A stretch of DNA of 64,000 nt from CAYUVF01 sp964448045 (GTDB lineage Bacteria > Bacteroidota > Rhodothermia > Rhodothermales > Salinibacteraceae). Positions 60,582 to 64,000 of the stretch are shown piece by piece. The number at the start of each line of letters is the position of its first letter. The stretch's first letter is position 1. The stretch lies in the NCBI GenBank assembly GCA_964448045.1, contig CAYUVF010000009.1, positions 27,527 through 91,526 of the forward strand, written 5' to 3'. The notes under the pieces were generated by a model. That model made no database searches, was not told where the DNA came from, and saw nothing but the letters and a program-made list of their open reading frames with translations. Made by a program: the position numbers and the translations under genes.

Positions 60582-61610
60582 TCACGTGACGGGCTCACGC
60601 TCGGCCATTTCTTCGAGCTTCCACTGCTTGATGGCCACCTGCGCCTTAACCCGATCGAGCGCCTCGATGGTAGACTCCTGCAGCAGTTGGCTCAGCCGGT
60701 TGTCGTACTCCGGCCGGGTAAGCACCCGGGTAGAGGTCGACGCCACGGTAGCCACGGTGGCGCTGTTCGCTGGCGCAGCCACGTCGTGCAGCAGGTCGTC
60801 TAAGATGTGAAAGACGATATCGGCAATGGCGCGTTCCAATAGTACGGTAATGCGCCGCCCCACGCCCGGAACACGTGCAACGGCCTTCATCTCGTCGTTG
60901 TCTTCCACGGCATCGGCGACGCGCGCATCGACATAGTCGCGTAGCTGCTCCCGGTGGGGGGCGTAGCTGCGTGCGACGGCCTCCTGCAGCCGGTGGGCGA
61001 GTGCATCGGCAAGGGTTTGCTCGCGAGGTGCAATCACCTCATCGATGATGTTCTGGGTAACGGGGTTGTCGGCCTGAATGCCCGATTGTACGCCATCGAT
61101 AATCTGAATCGTGACGCGATCGGTAATCTCCTCCACGAGAATATCCCGATACTTGAGGTAGCGCCCGTACAGATAGGTGGCTTTCAGGTCGATGAGGCCG
61201 GTGCGCTGGAGCTTGGGAAGGAGCGAAAAGACGCGGAGTAGCCGCAACGTCCGAAGCGAGCTGATGGGCACGCAGCCCAGCACATCGTACCAGTGCACGA
61301 AGGGATAGAACCACCACCGGTGATACGTGCTGCGCGCAATCGCGAGAACCCAGCGAACAGTGATCTCGGCGACAAAAACCGCCACGAACGCGAGGTCGAT
61401 GTAGAAAAAGTGAGTGTGGATGGTGTCGTCATAAAACTGATGGAAGGCCGGCACGTACGTTTGAAGCACCATTTGAAAGGAGCCGTTGAGAAACATCCAG
61501 TCGAACACGATCAGTGTCAGGTTGGCCACGATCAGGGCCAGCATGACGAGGTCGACGGCCAGCGCCAGCCTGGTGCGCGTCGAGTCGGAAGCGGCCGGGG
61601 AGTCAGCCAT
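60582..61610 (-). CDS. Voltage-sensor-like membrane protein without a pore
   Basis: A 342-residue protein with four membrane segments that match a voltage-sensor domain. S1 is about residues 15-38; S2 68-91 with Glu82 (VAEITVRW); S3 99-116 with Asp109 (HWYDVLGCVP); S4 begins SLRTLRLLRVFSLLPKL with Arg120, Arg123, Arg126 and Lys133 at three-residue steps. No S5, pore helix or selectivity filter follows. The C-terminal 200 residues are soluble and charged (for example DRVTIQIIDGVQSGIQ, GVGRRITVLLERAIADIVF). It may be a voltage sensor or proton channel-like protein coupled to a cytosolic domain; this is inference. Confidence 0.7.
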   Translation of the reverse strand: MADSPAASDSTRTRLALAVDLVMLALIVANLTLIVFDWMFLNGSFQMVLQTYVPAFHQFYDDTIHTHFFYIDLAFVAVFVAEITVRWVLAIARSTYHRWWFYPFVHWYDVLGCVPISSLRTLRLLRVFSLLPKLQRTGLIDLKATYLYGRYLKYRDILVEEITDRVTIQIIDGVQSGIQADNPVTQNIIDEVIAPREQTLADALAHRLQEAVARSYAPHREQLRDYVDARVADAVEDNDEMKAVARVPGVGRRITVLLERAIADIVFHILDDLLHDVAAPANSATVATVASTSTRVLTRPEYDNRLSQLLQESTIEALDRVKAQVAIKQWKLEEMAEREPVT

Positions 61611-61795
61611 AATTTACGGTTTGGTCGTTCGAAGAGGGCACGTCCAGAGGAGGCTCTGGTGGACAAATCGGCGTCCGAGGTGCCGATGGACACGAGGTGA
61701 ACAGACAGCCCGCCCGAGCACGTTCCGGCTGGATGGTCTTGTACTGATAGGCCGATGCCGACCGACCTTTCATCCACATTCACGTCAACGAGCCG

Positions 61796-62989
61796 ATGCT
61801 TGATCTGTCTCAGCTGCAGGCCCAGATGGCCGATTTCAACGCGTATCAGGCCGATTTAGAGGCGCGGCGCGCGGAGCAGCTTCAGTGGGCACGCCGGGGC
61901 CTCAGCAAAGCGGCTGACGAGTGGGAGCGGCTCCGGACGGCTATCGAACGGGCCCAGCCGCGCCAGCTCGTCGCCGGCATGCGGGAGGCGCCCGATCGCA
62001 CCTATCCGCCTGCCAATCGGCCGAGCCCGATGACCGTCGTCGCCACCGATGGCTCGCAGATCTACCCCGATCGTCACATCGAGCCCACCTGCTATCTCGT
62101 GAACATCAGCCGGATCGCCTTTCAGTACGGTACGACCGAGCCGCCCGTGATGGAGGCGACTCCGCGCTTTCGCTACCGCCAGGCGGGGCTGGAGCCAGAG
62201 CCTGAGGACGAGGCGGAGTCCCGGGCCGATGTGCACTTCGACGATGAGCTCGGCACGATGACCACCGAAGTCGTCTCGGCCATCCGCGACGAATGGGAGT
62301 TGAAGGATCTGCTCGCCATCGCCCGGACCGCGCACATCGAGGGGCGACCGCTCTTCGCCCTCGCCGATGGCACGCTGATTCGCTGGATGATCCGCGGGAT
62401 GCGCAATCGGGCCCTGGAGCAGCAGCTCATCCAGCGCTATACCGATCTGCTCCAGCAATTCCGGGCCGATGGGCTGCCGCTGGCGTCGTACATCAGCATG
62501 CCCGGCAACACGGAGGTCATCCACCTGCTCCAGTTCTACTTCGACCGCTTCGCCGAGGCGCGTCCCGACGTCCCGCTCGATGGGCTGGTCGACCGGCGCC
62601 TGTTCGCCGCTACATTGGCGCCGGGCGAGCGCTCGGCGGTCTTTGTCTCGGCGTCCCATATTCAAGGCGATTATCCGGCCGGCAACAAGATTTGCTACTT
62701 TTACGTGCGTATTCCACAGCGCACTGGCGATGAGATTGGCCGCGTCGAGATCCCCGAGTGGGTCGCCGATGAACCCGAGCTGCTCGACCAGGTGCATGGG
62801 ACGATCCTCAGCGAGTGCGATAAGGGTGAAGGCTATCCCATGATTTTGTCCGAAGCGCACGAGCGCGCCGTCATCCGCGGGCCGGAGCGGGAGCTGTTCT
62901 ACCGCATGTTGGAGCGCTCGCTCCAGAATGCCGGCCAGCCGGTAAACACCTCCAGTAAGCAGACCTCGAAGCAGGTGCCCCGTGTGTAG
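61796..62989 (+). CDS. NurA-family nuclease
   Basis: A 397-residue protein with the NurA domain: an N-terminal helical region (coiled, residues 1-60), then VVATDGSQIYPDRHIEPT with the catalytic Asp near residue 83 and a second acidic site in PLFALADGTLIRW near residue 190, plus ESGP-type C-terminal blocks (ICYFYVRIPQRTGDEIGRVEIPEW). In archaea NurA is a 5'-3' nuclease that partners the HerA translocase in DNA-end resection. A stand-alone HAS-barrel gene follows 48 bp downstream; no HerA ATPase gene is in the window. Confidence 0.85.
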   Translation: MLDLSQLQAQMADFNAYQADLEARRAEQLQWARRGLSKAADEWERLRTAIERAQPRQLVAGMREAPDRTYPPANRPSPMTVVATDGSQIYPDRHIEPTCYLVNISRIAFQYGTTEPPVMEATPRFRYRQAGLEPEPEDEAESRADVHFDDELGTMTTEVVSAIRDEWELKDLLAIARTAHIEGRPLFALADGTLIRWMIRGMRNRALEQQLIQRYTDLLQQFRADGLPLASYISMPGNTEVIHLLQFYFDRFAEARPDVPLDGLVDRRLFAATLAPGERSAVFVSASHIQGDYPAGNKICYFYVRIPQRTGDEIGRVEIPEWVADEPELLDQVHGTILSECDKGEGYPMILSEAHERAVIRGPERELFYRMLERSLQNAGQPVNTSSKQTSKQVPRV

Positions 62990-63037
62990 TGTTTTCCGTC
63001 GTTCCTTTCGAAACACACCAAGTTGAGTGCGTCCAAT

Positions 63038-63631
63038 ATGCCTGATGCCATCGCGGAAGTCATCGAATCGAGTACGCGCCAGTTTACTGCCGAGGTCTAC
63101 CGCGAGGTCGAGCCGCCGGCGTTCGGCGCGTGGGTGCGGGTGCCGCACGACAACGGCACGGAGCTGTTTGGGCTCGTCAGTCACGTTGAGATGAACAGCT
63201 ACGAGCCCAATCGTCGCACGGTGGCGCTGGGGAAGACGAGCGACGAGCTGCGCCGCGAGATGCCGCAGGTAATGGAGCTGCTGCGCACGACCGTCCGCGC
63301 TCAGGTGCTTGCCTGCACCGATGCGCAGGGCACCGTCCGGCAGACGCTCCCGCCGCAGCCCCCCGGCATTCACGACTTCGTGTATCCCTGCACGGAGGCA
63401 CAGGTCCGCCAGATTGGCCCGCCCTTCGATTTCATTCGTACGCTTGTACAGCAGCCGGATCCGGCCGTGCCCGTGGACGATCTGCTCGTGGCCGTGCTTC
63501 AGCGCGTACGGGAGGCGCACGGCGGCGAAGAGGGCGGCACCGAAGCGCTCGTGCAAGCGGGGCGCTCGCTCAGCCGTCTACTCGACGACGATCACGAACG
63601 TCTGCAGTCAATCTTGCGACGAGTCGCCTGA
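63038..63631 (+). CDS. Stand-alone HAS-barrel protein (HerA N-terminal-domain-like)
   Basis: A 197-residue protein whose first 90 residues resemble the HAS barrel of HerA and F1 ATPases (FGAWVRVPHDNGTELFGLVSHV, a small six-stranded barrel). The rest (about residues 95-197) is helical and ends in LLDDDHERLQSILRRVA. There is no P-loop ATPase domain. It may be an adaptor that docks NurA to HerA or to DNA. I take the ATG at 63038; a TTG at 63023 would add five residues. Confidence 0.7.
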   Translation: MPDAIAEVIESSTRQFTAEVYREVEPPAFGAWVRVPHDNGTELFGLVSHVEMNSYEPNRRTVALGKTSDELRREMPQVMELLRTTVRAQVLACTDAQGTVRQTLPPQPPGIHDFVYPCTEAQVRQIGPPFDFIRTLVQQPDPAVPVDDLLVAVLQRVREAHGGEEGGTEALVQAGRSLSRLLDDDHERLQSILRRVA

Positions 63632-63673
63632 GGGGCGAATTCCGATCATCACCTTCAGGGATCAAGCAGTCTC

Positions 63674-64000
63674 TCAAAAGATGATGCCCACGCGCAGCGG
63701 CAGTACGAGGTCGACGCTCGACTCGCCGATCGCGAGGGCGGGATTGATCTCGTAGAAGAACGAGGTTTCCGTCAGCTGCTTAACGCGCCCGATTCCCATG
63801 TGAATCGTGGGGGCGGCGCTGTCGCTCACGCCGTCTCCATCGAAGGGCAGATACGCCCCCAATCCGCCCAGAAAGTATGTCAGTTGACCGCTTTCGTTGC
63901 CGTAGGGCAGCGTGATGATCGCCGAGACTTGCGGGTCGACGAGGTACGTCGCCTCATCGCGCCCTTCGAGCACAAACCCGGTCACGCCCATGTCTACGGC
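63674..64000 (-). CDS. C-terminal part of a probable outer-membrane protein
   Basis: The last 108 codons of a protein that continues beyond the right edge; the frame is open to 64000. It shows amphipathic beta strands (SAIITLPYGNESGQLTYFLG, APTIHMGIGRVKQL) and ends LPLRVGIIF with a C-terminal aromatic residue, the signal for outer-membrane barrel assembly. Family not recognised. It is convergent with the HAS-barrel gene. Confidence 0.6.
   Translation of the reverse strand, partial: AVDMGVTGFVLEGRDEATYLVDPQVSAIITLPYGNESGQLTYFLGGLGAYLPFDGDGVSDSAAPTIHMGIGRVKQLTETSFFYEINPALAIGESSVDLVLPLRVGIIF

Noticed and set aside
1..64000. CRISPR arrays, insertion sequences, prophage genes, complete tRNA or rRNA genes
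   Set aside because: None was seen on reading both strands; only a tRNA-like fragment at 22004-22038 was found.

Overview
The window looks like a chromosomal core-genome stretch from a member of the Bacteroidota, most likely the halophilic Rhodothermia/Salinibacter side. Three things suggest this: high G+C, protein sequences rich in Asp and Glu, and lineage traits such as an AccD without most of its zinc-ribbon cysteines, an EF-G2-type paralog, DUF4292 next to an EnvC-like protein, and TTG-N19-TAnnTTT promoters. The genus is inference. I saw no complete tRNA or rRNA gene, CRISPR array, phage or insertion sequence. One 100-N assembly gap lies at 12882-12981.

Layout. 1-1099: accD (partial) and tsaB on the minus strand. 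1373-10668: mostly plus-strand housekeeping genes (EF-G2-like factor, RluD-type pseudouridine synthase, PtsN-like EIIA, hisS, lgt, rlmB) with small unknowns. 10654-13001: minus-strand flippase-like gene, lolA and thpR (interrupted by the gap). 13013-17690: a molybdenum-carrier-like gene facing a minus-strand histidine operon in the order hisB-proC-hisH-hisA-hisF, ending in a small membrane protein. 17819-21994: small unknown, metG, M1 aminopeptidase. 21995-22377: a 383-bp non-coding patch with a tRNA 3'-end-like fragment. 22378-27759: lpdA and an envelope cluster (TPR protein, DUF4292 lipoprotein, EnvC-like factor). 28148-31182: a ligase-CBS fusion behind a long structured leader, a ferredoxin, a DUF1232 protein and a 30-residue membrane miniprotein. 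31356-41721: secreted BNR-repeat protein, M23 endopeptidase, cobalamin adenosyltransferase, ABC ATPase, a GspE/PilB-like protein without its ATPase domain, and an M1 peptidase fused to a probable outer-membrane barrel. 41935-46629: HU, a zinc-ribbon/TPR membrane protein, two TPM-domain proteins, and an outer-membrane-like unknown. 46820-50236: VOC protein and a large NtrC-like regulator lacking GAFTGA. 50346-57064: a complete SUF iron-sulfur assembly locus (sufB-C-D-S-E-DUF59) divergent from an A-type carrier, with a perfect inverted repeat between them. 57106-64000: small membrane proteins, tandem DUF192 lipoproteins, GNAT, a HemW-like protein lacking two of three cluster cysteines, a pore-less voltage-sensor protein, NurA, a stand-alone HAS-barrel protein, and the end of a probable outer-membrane protein.

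How the genes work together. Three coherent units stand out: histidine biosynthesis (with proC), SUF Fe-S assembly with its own control region, and a NurA/HAS-barrel DNA-end-processing pair. A recurring feature is degenerate paralogs that keep a fold but lose a catalytic motif (EF-G2, EnvC, GspE-like, NtrC-like, HemW-like, voltage sensor without pore). These are the best places to look for undescribed biology. I found no clear defence island or mobile element.
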